A stretch of DNA of 64,000 bases from Candidatus Pedobacter colombiensis (GCA_029202485.1 CP119313.1:1798001-1862000), one strand, 5' to 3'; shown: positions 16,297-26,091, numbered from the stretch's first letter. Numbers and translations are program-made. Notes: a model not told the origin generated them from the sequence alone.

Positions 16297-17727
16297 ATGT
16301 CAGTTCAAATGAAAAAGGAATCCTTATATCTTAAAATTGCAAAAGTAATGGAGGAGCAGATTGCGACCGAAACTTTAAAGCTTGGCGATAAGCTTCCATC
16401 CATTCGTACAGTACAAAAACTCTACAATGTAAGTATAAATACTGCTAAGCAAGCCTACATGGAACTTGAAAGTAAATCGCTTATTGAACCGAGGGCCAAG
16501 TCAGGATATTTTGTGAGCAAAGCATCTATGCGAAAGTTTCCACTCCCATCGATAGGAAAACTTAAATCTTCAGATCAGGAAAAGGACCCGGAGGACCTAA
16601 TTAGTAAGGTTTTTAATACATTTAATGATAAAACGATTACCCATTTTTCATTGGGAGTTCCAGACAAAAGTATGCTTCCTATTGCAAAATTGAACAAAGG
16701 GGTGATCGATGCTGTACGTAGAATTAATGACGACTGGACGAGCTACGAACCAGTACAGGGTAGTATTAACTTTAGAAGAACTGTAGCCAAATGGTCGTTG
16801 GTATTAGAAGGTAAGCTTACTGAAGATGATATCGTTACCACATCCGGTACAATGAATGCTATTTTTAACTGTCTGATGGCTGTAACCAAACCTGGGGACA
16901 CTGTTGCTATTGAGAGCCCTGTTTACTTTGGTATTGTGCAAATCATAAAATCTTTAGGATTAAAAGCAATAGAAATTCCCACTCATCCCATAACCGGTGT
17001 GGATTTAGAAGCCATTAAAAAAGTACTACCACAATTAAATGCATGTTGCTTCATTAGTAATTTTAGTAATCCACTAGGGTGCCTGATGCCGGACGAGCAC
17101 AAGATAGAACTTGTCAGGATGCTTACAGAGCACAATATTCCCTTGATCGAGGACGACCTTTACGGAAATCTTTTCTTTGGTGCTACAAGACCAAAGCCTT
17201 GTAAGGCTTTTGACGAGGCGGGTATCGTATTGTGGTGCGGGTCGGTATCTAAAACTTTAGCACCCGGATACCGGGTAGGTTGGGTAGCTCCAGGAAAGTA
17301 TAAAGTGAAAATTATAAGGCAAAAGTTATTGCAAACTATTTCAACTCCCACTTTGTATCAGGAAGTGATTGCTGATTTTATGGAGCATGGCAGATATGAC
17401 CATCATTTACGCATGCTGAGAAGTAAGCTTTATACAAATTGTCTGAAATTCCAAAGAGCAATCGAAGAGTACTTTCCGTACAATACTAAAATATCTCAGC
17501 CCCAGGGTGGTTTTATGTTGTGGTTAGAGCTGGACCAAAAAATTGATACCGCCGAATTGTTTGATATGGCCATTAAGCAAAAGATAAGTTTTGCACCTGG
17601 TAGGATGTTTACACAGTACAACCAGTACAACAATTGTTTGCGACTAAACTATGCATTGGAGTGGAACGATAAGGTAGATGCCGACTTAAAACGGTTAGGT
17701 CGGATCATTAAAGCTATGATCGCATAA
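16297..17727 (+). CDS. MocR-type GntR/aminotransferase transcriptional regulator
   Basis: A 476-residue protein. Residues about 5-75 form a GntR winged helix (LGDKLPSIRTVQKLYNVSINT), and residues about 100-470 a class I aminotransferase fold. The PLP Lys319 lies in SVSKTLAPGYRVGW, and the NFSNPLG and LIEDDLYG blocks are intact. MocR regulators bind DNA and sense PLP or amino compounds, often controlling vitamin B6 or GABA genes next to them. No PLP-synthesis gene lies alongside here, so the target is unknown. Confidence 0.92.
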   Translation: MSVQMKKESLYLKIAKVMEEQIATETLKLGDKLPSIRTVQKLYNVSINTAKQAYMELESKSLIEPRAKSGYFVSKASMRKFPLPSIGKLKSSDQEKDPEDLISKVFNTFNDKTITHFSLGVPDKSMLPIAKLNKGVIDAVRRINDDWTSYEPVQGSINFRRTVAKWSLVLEGKLTEDDIVTTSGTMNAIFNCLMAVTKPGDTVAIESPVYFGIVQIIKSLGLKAIEIPTHPITGVDLEAIKKVLPQLNACCFISNFSNPLGCLMPDEHKIELVRMLTEHNIPLIEDDLYGNLFFGATRPKPCKAFDEAGIVLWCGSVSKTLAPGYRVGWVAPGKYKVKIIRQKLLQTISTPTLYQEVIADFMEHGRYDHHLRMLRSKLYTNCLKFQRAIEEYFPYNTKISQPQGGFMLWLELDQKIDTAELFDMAIKQKISFAPGRMFTQYNQYNNCLRLNYALEWNDKVDADLKRLGRIIKAMIA

Positions 17728-17760
17728 TATATTTTTAACTCATGAAGAAACAGGTTTAGA

Positions 17761-18633
17761 ATGATAGATTTAAAAAACTTTTTAAGACAACCATATCCAT
17801 TTCCTGACAGGACTGCCATAGCTGCTTTGGTAATTGGGGTAGGGATAGGTTTGTTGATGCTTTTATTGCAGCCCTTTGGCCTTTCCAATGTTTTTGTACA
17901 ACATTATCACTTATTTTTGGCAGGTTATGGATTAGTCAGTTTCTTAGTTCTTCTTTTTAACGGCCTGTTAGTCATTAAGCTTTTTTCAGAATTTAACTGG
18001 AATATCATCCGGCAAATTTCCTGGAGTTGTTGGTCGGTATTTTGTTTAGGAATAGCAAACTATGCTTATACTTTTGAAGTGATGGATGATTTTCCATTTA
18101 GCATCTCCGCTTTACTTACCTTTCAGGTTTATACCTTTTTCATCGCAATTATTCCAATCACAATTTTAGTGTTGATCCGGCAAAACAGGCTGCTTCGCAT
18201 GAACAAAAATGCTGCGGAAGTTTTAAACAATAATTTAACACCTACTGCTGTCTCAAAAGATTTTGCTGAGACTGTTGTCTTAACTGCGGAGAATAACAAA
18301 ACACAATTGGACATTAAGGTGGGCGATCTTGCTTTTATTGAATCCGAAGGAAATTATATTCAGGTTTATGCCCGAGAAAACGGTTCAATAGCTGCAACAA
18401 CAATTCGGAGTAGTATCGTAAAGGCGGAAACCGAATTGGCCGGTCATCCTCAAATGATAAAGTGCCATAGAGCTTTTATTGTAAACAGCGATTTTATTGA
18501 ACATATTAAGGGCAATGCCCAGGGGTATCGCTTAGGAATCAAGGGCAGCAATAAAGAAGTTTATGTGTCAAGACAGTACACCAAACTTATTAAATCTTGT
18601 TTTTTATCACAAAAACGTGCAGTTCATCCCTAA
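17761..18633 (+). CDS. LytTR-domain transcriptional regulator with membrane domain
   Basis: A 290-residue protein with about four membrane segments in residues 20-145 and a LytTR DNA-binding domain at about 195-285 (VGDLAFIESEGNYIQVY, then KCHRAFIVN). It lacks a receiver domain, so it is a membrane-bound, one-component style regulator. It is 33 bp after the MocR gene and upstream of the DUF2306 gene, all on the plus strand. Membrane-anchored LytTR proteins of this type are common in Bacteroidota; the signal is unknown. Confidence 0.88.
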   Translation: MIDLKNFLRQPYPFPDRTAIAALVIGVGIGLLMLLLQPFGLSNVFVQHYHLFLAGYGLVSFLVLLFNGLLVIKLFSEFNWNIIRQISWSCWSVFCLGIANYAYTFEVMDDFPFSISALLTFQVYTFFIAIIPITILVLIRQNRLLRMNKNAAEVLNNNLTPTAVSKDFAETVVLTAENNKTQLDIKVGDLAFIESEGNYIQVYARENGSIAATTIRSSIVKAETELAGHPQMIKCHRAFIVNSDFIEHIKGNAQGYRLGIKGSNKEVYVSRQYTKLIKSCFLSQKRAVHP

Positions 18634-18692
18634 AAGTTTATCCATTGATTTCTTCCTGCTAACATTGCTTAAGAATTCAAAAACTAAGCAAA

Positions 18693-19370
18693 ATGGATAT
18701 ACTATTCAAAATGTTTCTAATGCTACATATTGTAGCAGGAACCATCGGCTTAATGAGCGGAACAATTAATATTATTGGTAAAAAGGGTGGTAAAAGACAT
18801 CGGGTTATAGGGCTGATTTTTCTATACAGTATGTTGATAGTGAGTGTGTCAGCATTTGTGCTTTCGATTCTTCATTCCGACTATTTTCTATTTATTGTAG
18901 GGGTCTTTACTTTATACATGACTTCATCAGGGACCCGATACCTGCATTTGAAAAACCTTTCCAAAGGACAAAAACCTGCAACAATTGATTGGGTGCTTAC
19001 TTACTTTATGCTGTCTTTTGGTGTTTTGTTCCTGCTTTTTGGACTTTATCATTTGGTTAATAAAAATTCCTTCGGAATCGTGTGTATTGTTTTTGGGATA
19101 ATTGGATTAAGAATGGTGCGTACAGACTTCAGAAATTTCAGTGGAAATACTGAGATTGCAAATGCCTGGCTTGTTGCTCATATTCAAAGAATGGTTGGTG
19201 CCTACATTGCTACATTAACCGCTTTCCTTGTGGTAAACAATAAGGTAATCCCTGCTTATATCGCCTGGTTGCTTCCAACTGTGATTATGTTCCCTTTAAT
19301 TGTGATGTGGGTGAAAAAGTATAAAGTTATAAAACGACCTGTTGTCAGTAGAATCAGAGCTGAATTGTAA
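18693..19370 (+). CDS. DUF2306-like membrane protein
   Basis: A 225-residue inner-membrane protein with about seven hydrophobic segments. The N-terminal block LHIVAGTIGLMSGTI followed by a basic GKKGGKRHRVIG loop is typical of DUF2306-type proteins. The conserved His residues in the first helix and in the loop could bind heme or metal, but no function is established. It lies 59 bp after the LytTR regulator, so it may be its target. Confidence 0.7.
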   Translation: MDILFKMFLMLHIVAGTIGLMSGTINIIGKKGGKRHRVIGLIFLYSMLIVSVSAFVLSILHSDYFLFIVGVFTLYMTSSGTRYLHLKNLSKGQKPATIDWVLTYFMLSFGVLFLLFGLYHLVNKNSFGIVCIVFGIIGLRMVRTDFRNFSGNTEIANAWLVAHIQRMVGAYIATLTAFLVVNNKVIPAYIAWLLPTVIMFPLIVMWVKKYKVIKRPVVSRIRAEL

Positions 19371-19420
19371 TCGGCTCAACTTAAGCTTAAGGTAACTCCG
19401 CCTTCCTTATGCAATTAGAG

Positions 19421-19465
19421 CGCGGTGAGTCCGCCTTTTTCCAGTAAAAAGGCGGACTCACCGCG
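19421..19465. repeat. 20-bp perfect hairpin in intergenic region
   Basis: Bases 19421-19440 and 19446-19465 are exact reverse complements around the loop CCAGT (arm core GGTGAGTCCGCCTTTTT). It lies in the 299-bp gene-free stretch 19371-19669, about 50 bp after the DUF2306 gene. It could be a terminator, since the left arm ends in TTTTT, but its right arm is also the first unit of an 11-bp repeat array. The rest of the stretch, 19496-19669, is plain AT-rich sequence. Confidence 0.8.
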
Positions 19466-19495
19466 GACTCATGGCGGACTCATTGCGGATTGATA
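19452..19495 (+). repeat. 11-bp-period tandem repeat, four units
   Basis: Four consecutive 11-mers start at 19452, 19463, 19474 and 19485. The first three share GCGGACTCA plus two variable bases, and the fourth has decayed to GCGGATTGA. An 11-bp period does not keep reading frame, so it is not coding. A second array with the same period and a similar ending (TCAT) is at 62288-62331. The function is unknown. Confidence 0.75.
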
Positions 19496-19669
19496 CCGAG
19501 AGCATATCGACAGTTGTCTTATCCGTATATAGCTATACAGGTCATATAGAACGATTAACCATAGAAAGGGAATTGCTTAAAGAGGGGAAAATGTTTTGGT
19601 AGATAGTACTAAAATTACATTGATTATTTGTAAATTCAGGTATAAAATAATCAGTTACCTATAGAGGTT

Positions 19670-20503
19670 ATGATAAATACTATAGAATCTTTACCTGCAC
19701 CAGCTCTACGGGACTATATCAAATGTTATGGGCTGCGTGAAGTAGATACTGAAGGTCAACAACTACATTTAGCTATTCATGCTATTGAGCAATCGTTGAT
19801 GCCTTTTTGGTTAAGTTCAACTCCTTTACAGCACATCACTGAGGCCGGTATTCGTACAATAGACATTAAAAAACGTTGGTTATTGGGCCTTACCAGTTCT
19901 TTTCAGGGATATCAGGTCTACAACGGTAGGTATCGGTTTTTTAACGTGCAGTTCAAAAATAATGGCTTTTATAGTATTTTTAAAATTCCAATGCCTTATA
20001 TAAGTGATCAGTTATTAATTGGCGATGATGTAATTGGTAAAGATCTTCAATTCCTGCAAGAACAACTGGAAGAGTCTACCAATATGGAAGAAATGAAAAG
20101 CGCAGCTGATAGTTATTTTTTAAAGGCATTATTCAAAAAAAAGCAGGGTTACAACAATGATCGGATTACTACGACAACCAATATGATCGCCCAATACAAC
20201 TATCAAATTGATATAAAAACACTAGCTCGTCAGGTGAACATGAGTCTAAGAGGTCTTGAACGACATTTCTATGAGCAGGTGGGGACCACACCTAAACAGT
20301 ATAGTAAAATTGTTCGTTTTAATAAATCTCTTCTTTTAAAAACACTTCATCCTGAAAAAAAATGGACGGATATAGCGAATCAATATGGGTATTTTGATCA
20401 GAATCACCTTATTAAAGATTTTAAAGTTTTAGCAGGTAGTAGCCCATTTAATTTTTTAGAAAAATTTCAACCCCTGCCTGAATTCCTGCAGGAAAATTTC
20501 TAA
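19670..20503 (+). CDS. AraC-family transcriptional regulator
   Basis: A 277-residue protein. The N-terminal half (about 1-150) is a sensor domain of the kind seen in Bacteroidota AraC proteins that start with a LRDYIKCYG-like block, and residues about 175-270 hold the two HTH motifs (IKTLARQVNMSLRGLERHFY and WTDIANQYGYFDQNHLIKDF). It stands alone between the 11-bp repeat and a DUF1801 gene 65 bp downstream. No clear target beyond its neighbours. Confidence 0.88.
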   Translation: MINTIESLPAPALRDYIKCYGLREVDTEGQQLHLAIHAIEQSLMPFWLSSTPLQHITEAGIRTIDIKKRWLLGLTSSFQGYQVYNGRYRFFNVQFKNNGFYSIFKIPMPYISDQLLIGDDVIGKDLQFLQEQLEESTNMEEMKSAADSYFLKALFKKKQGYNNDRITTTTNMIAQYNYQIDIKTLARQVNMSLRGLERHFYEQVGTTPKQYSKIVRFNKSLLLKTLHPEKKWTDIANQYGYFDQNHLIKDFKVLAGSSPFNFLEKFQPLPEFLQENF

Positions 20504-20568
20504 GATATTGATCGACGAATTATTTTTAATTTTACCTTGGATTTAGACCTTAAATTAACCCCGGTATT

Positions 20569-20991
20569 ATGGCAAAAAACAAAACCACTGAAACCAATCT
20601 GAATGTTCGTGATTTCCTTGAAAAGGTTGGTGAACCGTTAAAACGTAAAGACTGTTACCTCATTTCTGCGCTTATGGAGAAACAGACCGGTTTCGAACCT
20701 AAAATGTGGGGACCTTCAATTGTAGGTTTTGGTAGTTATCATTACAAATATGCCAGCGGCCATGAAGGGGATGCCCCTTTGATTGGATTTTCTCCGAGAA
20801 GTACGGCAATTGTGTTGTATATGGCCTCAGATTTTGAAGATAAGGAAGAACTGCTGAAGCAATTAGGAAAACATAAAACAGGAAAAGGCTGCATCTATGT
20901 GAAAAAATTAGAAGGGATCAATATTCCTGTCTTGACAAAGATGATTGACTACTCGGTGGCCAACATTAAAAAGGCTTTTCAGGATAAATAA
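20569..20991 (+). CDS. DUF1801 protein
   Basis: A 140-residue protein of the DUF1801 (YdhG/YjhX-like) fold. It shows KRKDCYLISALMEKQTG, MWGPSIVGFGSYHYKY and GFSPRSTAIVLYM, the conserved order of this small soluble family. The biochemical role is unknown. It begins 65 bp after the AraC gene and may share its transcript. Confidence 0.85.
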   Translation: MAKNKTTETNLNVRDFLEKVGEPLKRKDCYLISALMEKQTGFEPKMWGPSIVGFGSYHYKYASGHEGDAPLIGFSPRSTAIVLYMASDFEDKEELLKQLGKHKTGKGCIYVKKLEGINIPVLTKMIDYSVANIKKAFQDK

Positions 20992-21070
20992 CTCTTATAG
21001 CCCTCAGCTTTCATTTCTCGAGCTTTTTTTAGTGGTTCTGCAATTGCTACCCCTTTAATCTTAATTTTAC

Positions 21071-21089
21071 TTACTATTGTAAATAGTAA
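21071..21089. promoter_or_regulatory. Inverted repeat upstream of ABC transporter operon
   Basis: TTACTATT and AATAGTAA flank GTA as a perfect 8-bp inverted repeat, 33 bp before the ATP-binding gene. Its size and place fit a dimeric repressor operator or part of the promoter. No matching regulator gene lies beside it. Confidence 0.35.
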
Positions 21090-21122
21090 TGGTCCATCTA
21101 TAATAGCCAATAATTTAGATAT

Positions 21123-21896
21123 ATGAATAAAACTCCGATTATAAGTATAAAGAATTTAGTAAAGAATTATGGTACAAAACAGGTATTAAAAGGGATTGAT
21201 CTCGATATTTATCCGGGTCAAATCATTGGGTATATTGGACCGAATGGAGCGGGAAAATCAACCACAGTTAAGATTCTTATCGGACTTATTCCCGACTTTG
21301 AGGGGACTGTAACCATTAACAATATAGATTTGCAATCAGCTCCACTTGAAATCAAAAAGATTATTGGCTATGTTCCTGAAAATGCTGAGCTATATGAAGT
21401 GTTAACTCCAATGGAATATCTTGACTTTGTTGGACAATTACAAGGAATGGACAATGCTGTTATTACAGAAAGAGCTATAAAGATGCTACGTTATTTTAAC
21501 CTGGAAGCAAATAAAGACCAGCGTATGGATACTTTTTCAAAAGGTATGCGACAAAAGGTTCTTCTGATATCCGCTTTGATTCACAACCCTCAGATCATTG
21601 TCCTTGATGAGCCATTGTCTGGACTTGATGCCAATGCTGTTATTTTGGTTAAAGAGATCATTTCATTATTGGCAAAAGAAGGAAAAACAATATTCTATTG
21701 CTCCCATATGATGGACGTTGTAGAGAAGGTTTCTGACAGGATTGTTTTAATCAATGATGGAACTATCATTGCTAACGGTACTTTTGATGAGTTGCAACAA
21801 AATCAGGGAGAAAGTCTTGAAAAAATCTTCTCAAAACTTACAAATAAAGAACATGCTGAGCATTCCACTTCTAGCTTTTTAAACGTTTTTGAGTAA
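21123..21896 (+). CDS. ABC transporter ATP-binding protein
   Basis: A 257-residue ATPase with all motifs: Walker A GPNGAGKST, a Q-loop at GYVPENAELY, signature FSKGMRQK, Walker B IIVLDEPLSGLD and the H-loop His in SHMM. It belongs to the exporter type that pairs with ABC-2 style permeases. The next gene, 5 bp downstream, is the membrane partner. The substrate is unknown; self-protection or envelope lipid export are possibilities given the neighbouring lipid A genes. Confidence 0.93.
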   Translation: MNKTPIISIKNLVKNYGTKQVLKGIDLDIYPGQIIGYIGPNGAGKSTTVKILIGLIPDFEGTVTINNIDLQSAPLEIKKIIGYVPENAELYEVLTPMEYLDFVGQLQGMDNAVITERAIKMLRYFNLEANKDQRMDTFSKGMRQKVLLISALIHNPQIIVLDEPLSGLDANAVILVKEIISLLAKEGKTIFYCSHMMDVVEKVSDRIVLINDGTIIANGTFDELQQNQGESLEKIFSKLTNKEHAEHSTSSFLNVFE

Positions 21897-21901
21897 GTTT
21901 T

Positions 21902-23602
21902 ATGAACAATTTTATTATTAAGATCATCATGCTATTTGCCTCATTGATGAAAAAATGGGGAATAGACACCAATCAACTAAAGGTTATTCTGGCTACAAAG
22001 CTGACCATGGATGACAGGCGCCCCAATACATTTACCCATGCAAAGAAAAATAAGGGTAAACCGGTAAATGGTGTAAATATGATGAGCCTGATCATATCAT
22101 TCTTTATGGGAGCGTTTTATATCATGTTTCTGGCTTTGTTTGATATGCCCTTAGTGGGACATACAATATATTTCACCCTGATAATGGTTTCGCTTACACT
22201 GACACTTATCTCAGATTTTACTAGTGTACTCATAGATACAAGGGATAATTATATTATTTTGCCCCGAGCGGTAAGTGATCGTACTTTTACTGTTTCGCGT
22301 ATCTTGCATATTACGATCCATGTATCAAAGCTGGTATTTGGTCTTACCTTTCCTGCCTTTGTTTATATACTAATCAGTGATGGTATATTAGCTGGGTTAA
22401 TGTTCGTGGTTGAGGTTTCTTCTGCAACTCTGTTGAGTATTTTGTTTGTAAACATCATATACCTGATTGTCCTTAAGGTAACTACTCCCGGAAAGTTCAA
22501 GGATATCATTGCTTATTTCCAAATTGCCTTTGCTGTACTGATCTTTGTGGCTTATAATACCTTACCCAGGGTTTTAGACATGAGCGCGATTGAAAAAATC
22601 AACATGATACAGATTAAAGCAATCTATATTATGCCTTCTGCCTGGATTGCCGGCTTGCATCAGCTTGCCATCAATTGGCGATACCACCCTGAGGTGATCC
22701 TGCCGTTTTCTGTGTTAGCTGTGCTAAGTCCTCTTATTGGTATATGGGTAGTTGTTCGTTATTTAGCTTCTGGTTTTAATAATAAACTGGCGGAAATTAG
22801 TGGGAGTGAGGGAGATAGACAAGAAGTAAAGGTAGTAGCAGAAATCAAAAAAACAAATTTAAGGCTAGAAAAACTAGCCGGTTTTTTTACCAGTTCTTCC
22901 ATTGAAAAGGCGGGATTTAAAATCGTTTGGATGTTAACTTCCAGGTTTAGGGAATTCAAGGTTAAAGTATACCCTTCATTTGCATTTATCCCTGCTTACT
23001 TTGTTTACTTTGCGTTATCTGGTAATAAACGCTTGGGCTTGGCCGAAAAATGGGAACAACTAAAAAATGGAAATAAATATACAATCCTGATTTACATGAC
23101 GGGGTTTATTCTGTTAACCATATTTCAAAACGTGATTTTCAGTGACCGTTACAAGGCGGCCTGGATATATCATGTAACTTCTGTTCATACTCCTGGAGAG
23201 ATTCTGTCGGGAATGTATAAGGCCATAGTGGTCAAATTTCTATTCCCTTTTATTTTATTGATTGCCATATTTTGTATCAGTATATGGGGTCCTGGCGTAA
23301 TCAATGATGTATTATTTGGTTTTTGCAACTTAATCATTGTCGGAATCCTGATCGCCCTGTTCACAGCGAATAAACTTCCTTTTTCTGAACCAGAGGCTAA
23401 TCATGCTAAATCAGGAAAGTTTATTACCAAAATGTTTTTGATGTTGCTCATGTTTGGAATGGGCGGAATACATTATTTTATTGCTCGATGGGAATGGCTG
23501 ATTTGGACACTTCTGTTGATCAATTCACTGGTATTGTGGCTGATGCTTAATAAGTACAGAGCACAAAGCTGGCAAGAAATTGCAGTATATGAAGGGGAGT
23601 GA
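21902..23602 (+). CDS. ABC transporter permease
   Basis: A 566-residue integral membrane protein with about twelve hydrophobic segments, divided by a soluble loop near residues 300-350 (charged EISGSEGDRQEVK). It begins 5 bp after the ATPase stop, so the two form one exporter. It is larger than a simple ABC-2 permease and may represent a fused pair of half-permeases. No close family name comes to mind. Confidence 0.85.
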   Translation: MNNFIIKIIMLFASLMKKWGIDTNQLKVILATKLTMDDRRPNTFTHAKKNKGKPVNGVNMMSLIISFFMGAFYIMFLALFDMPLVGHTIYFTLIMVSLTLTLISDFTSVLIDTRDNYIILPRAVSDRTFTVSRILHITIHVSKLVFGLTFPAFVYILISDGILAGLMFVVEVSSATLLSILFVNIIYLIVLKVTTPGKFKDIIAYFQIAFAVLIFVAYNTLPRVLDMSAIEKINMIQIKAIYIMPSAWIAGLHQLAINWRYHPEVILPFSVLAVLSPLIGIWVVVRYLASGFNNKLAEISGSEGDRQEVKVVAEIKKTNLRLEKLAGFFTSSSIEKAGFKIVWMLTSRFREFKVKVYPSFAFIPAYFVYFALSGNKRLGLAEKWEQLKNGNKYTILIYMTGFILLTIFQNVIFSDRYKAAWIYHVTSVHTPGEILSGMYKAIVVKFLFPFILLIAIFCISIWGPGVINDVLFGFCNLIIVGILIALFTANKLPFSEPEANHAKSGKFITKMFLMLLMFGMGGIHYFIARWEWLIWTLLLINSLVLWLMLNKYRAQSWQEIAVYEGE

Positions 23603-23756
23603 ATACGTTTTAATACAATATTAATTATAATTAACTATTTCTTAAGCTTAACTTGGCAAAAATTATGTTTGGTGGTCTTTCAAGACCCAATTATAGCATA
23701 AAAATATCAGCGTATGTTAAACAAAATTTATCAAAGTAAACCTGTCAAATAATATT

Positions 23757-24584
23757 ATGAACATAAATATTATTAATAATTATTCAAAAGTCAAATTATC
23801 TTTATTTATTGTACCCACATTTTTTTTAATTGCAATTGTTGTATTCCTTTATAAAGAAGACGCTTTATATGCTGATCGATACGTGCAGATTCAAAAGGAT
23901 TGTTTCTTTTTTCTGAATTCAAAATTATCACAATTTCCAGATACACTATTAAACCTTACGCAGCTTGGAAATGAGATAGTTGTATTGTCCATCCTAAGCA
24001 TTTTTATTATATATGCTCCTAAAATTTGGGAATGTTTGATATCAGCTTCACTTGTTTCGTGTATAATTTCTATTTCACTTAAAAGAATATTTTCAGTACC
24101 AAGGCCTTCTATGGTATTTGATAATAATAGTTTTGTTATCATTGGAAAAAAACTAACCGGATACAGCAGTTTACCTTCTGGACACTCAATTACAGTTTTT
24201 ACAGTACTTACTGTCCTGTTGTTTGCATTTATGCCTCAGAGGTTAAAAAACAAAATTTTATGGTTTATTTTTATAATCGTTGCAGGATTGATCCTTGTGT
24301 TTACAAGGGTAGGTGTAGGAGCACACTATCCGCTTGATGTCATTATAGGCGGAACCATCGGATATATCTCGGGGCTTTTAGGTATTTTAATCAATGAAAA
24401 ATATAAAATTTGGACATGGGTCAACAATAAAAAATACTATCCAATTATTATTGGACTCTTTCTGATTTGTGGTATTTCCTTGGTAAGTAGAATATTGAGT
24501 GAAAATTTGATCATATTCTATTTATCATTAATCACTTTAGTCATTTCTCTATATAAAACTATTAATGTTTATGTTAAAAAATAA
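23757..24584 (+). CDS. PAP2-family membrane phosphatase, likely lipid A phosphatase
   Basis: A 275-residue membrane protein with about six helices and the full PAP2 signature: KRIFSVPRP, PSGHS and RVGVGAHYPLD. Members related to LpxE/LpxF remove phosphate from lipid A or act on undecaprenyl pyrophosphate. Its 3' end overlaps the start of an EptA-like gene by about 20 bp. That pairing points to the lipid A 1- or 4'-phosphate as the site of action, on the periplasmic face of the inner membrane. The precise phosphate position is inference. Confidence 0.9.
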   Translation: MNINIINNYSKVKLSLFIVPTFFLIAIVVFLYKEDALYADRYVQIQKDCFFFLNSKLSQFPDTLLNLTQLGNEIVVLSILSIFIIYAPKIWECLISASLVSCIISISLKRIFSVPRPSMVFDNNSFVIIGKKLTGYSSLPSGHSITVFTVLTVLLFAFMPQRLKNKILWFIFIIVAGLILVFTRVGVGAHYPLDVIIGGTIGYISGLLGILINEKYKIWTWVNNKKYYPIIIGLFLICGISLVSRILSENLIIFYLSLITLVISLYKTINVYVKK

Positions 24585-26091
24585 TTTGAAAATAACTCAT
24601 TTTGCTTTGTTAATGAGTTTTCTTAATTTTTTATTCTTTCATTTCCCTTTTTACAGCTTTGTCTTCAAAAATGTTGATTATAAAAGTTTGAATGGTATTG
24701 TTCTCATCATTAGTTTAATTGTTCTAATGCTGGTTCTAAATGCATTTGTTTTTTACCTGATTTGTTTTCTGTCGCGGTTTGTTGGGAAATCTTTATTGGT
24801 CATATTCTTTATTATTAACGCAATTGCAGTCTACTTTATTAATACTTATGGTGTTATCATAGATAAAACTATGATTGGTAATATACTCAATACCAATTTT
24901 TCCGAGTCTAGCAGTTTTTTTTCAATAAAATTAATAATCTACATCATTCTATTTGGTGTCCTTCCTGCCATTTACATCATTAAAGTCAAAATAATAAATG
25001 TAACATGGAAGAAATTTGCAATCACCTCCTCGCTTACCTTATTGTTTGTTCTGGTTTTAGTACTTGCTAATGCGAGTAATTGGCTATGGATTGATAAAAA
25101 TTCAAAAGTATTGGGTGCGCTGGCAATGCCCTGGTCTTATTCCGTAAATACGGGTCTTTTTTATATTGACAAACATAAAAGTAATGAAAAAGAAATTTTG
25201 CTGCCAGATGCTACAATAAAAGATAGCCAGAAATCGGTCGTAGTCTTAGTCATAGGAGAGTCTGCCAGAAGCCAAAATTTTTCTTTATATGGCTACAAGA
25301 AAAACACGAATCCACTACTTTCCAAAACGCCTAATTTATTTCATTTTGATGCTACTTCTTGTGCTACTTATACTACCGCAGGTGTAAAATGTATTTTAGA
25401 ACATACAAATACGGATAAGTTGTATGAAATTTTACCCAATTATTTATATAGAAATAATGTAGATGTTATTTGGAGAACCACTAACTGGGGAGAGCCACCA
25501 GTTCATATCAAGGAATATCAAAATAAAGATGCTTTAATGCAAAATTGTAAAGGTGAAGGATGTAATTACGATGAGGTTCTTTTGACTGGACTAAAAGACC
25601 AGATACTAGGTAGTAAAAAGAATAAAATACTGATCATATTGCATACAAGTACAAGTCATGGACCTACATATAGCAAAAAGTATCCGCCTAAATTTGAGGT
25701 TTTTAAGCCTGTATGTAATAGTGTTGAATTGGGGAATTGTTCTCAAACAGAACTAATCAATGCTTACGACAATACGATTGTTTACACAGATTATATTTTA
25801 TCTAAAGTAATTGAAGATTTAAAACAATTAAAGGAATATAAGAGTACTATGATTTTTGTGTCAGACCATGGCGAATCTTTAGGAGAAAAAAATCTATATA
25901 TGCATGGGGTACCTATAAGTATTGCTCCTAAAGAACAATATGAGATTCCTTTTATTGTTTGGGTATCTGATGGTTCAAAACAAGTCAAGTCTAATAAAAT
26001 ATTGTCTCAGAACTATGTGTTTCATAGTGTTTTAAATTTTTTAGGCATACAAAGCCCTATTTATAATGAGGAAATGAACATTTTTAAATAA
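24565..26091 (+). CDS. eptA: EptA-like phosphoethanolamine transferase
   Basis: A 508-residue protein (ATG 24565 or 24571) with five N-terminal membrane helices (about 5-165) and a periplasmic sulfatase-type domain. It holds VIGESARSQNFSLYGY, the Thr nucleophile region CATYTTAGVKC, HTSTSHGPTY and VSDHGESLGE, all EptA-type metal and catalytic blocks. Cysteine pairs that normally form disulfides are visible. The reaction adds phosphoethanolamine from phosphatidylethanolamine to lipid A, lowering negative charge and sensitivity to polymyxins. It overlaps the PAP2 gene, so both act on the same molecule. Confidence 0.92.
   Translation: MFMLKNNLKITHFALLMSFLNFLFFHFPFYSFVFKNVDYKSLNGIVLIISLIVLMLVLNAFVFYLICFLSRFVGKSLLVIFFIINAIAVYFINTYGVIIDKTMIGNILNTNFSESSSFFSIKLIIYIILFGVLPAIYIIKVKIINVTWKKFAITSSLTLLFVLVLVLANASNWLWIDKNSKVLGALAMPWSYSVNTGLFYIDKHKSNEKEILLPDATIKDSQKSVVVLVIGESARSQNFSLYGYKKNTNPLLSKTPNLFHFDATSCATYTTAGVKCILEHTNTDKLYEILPNYLYRNNVDVIWRTTNWGEPPVHIKEYQNKDALMQNCKGEGCNYDEVLLTGLKDQILGSKKNKILIILHTSTSHGPTYSKKYPPKFEVFKPVCNSVELGNCSQTELINAYDNTIVYTDYILSKVIEDLKQLKEYKSTMIFVSDHGESLGEKNLYMHGVPISIAPKEQYEIPFIVWVSDGSKQVKSNKILSQNYVFHSVLNFLGIQSPIYNEEMNIFK

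Noticed and set aside
19421..19495. CRISPR-like array
   Set aside because: The units are 11 bp with no unique spacers, and no cas genes are present.
23673..23686. Short hairpin GGTCTT / AAGACC after the ABC permease gene
   Set aside because: There is no T-run after it and the stem is only 6 bp, so a terminator call is not supported.
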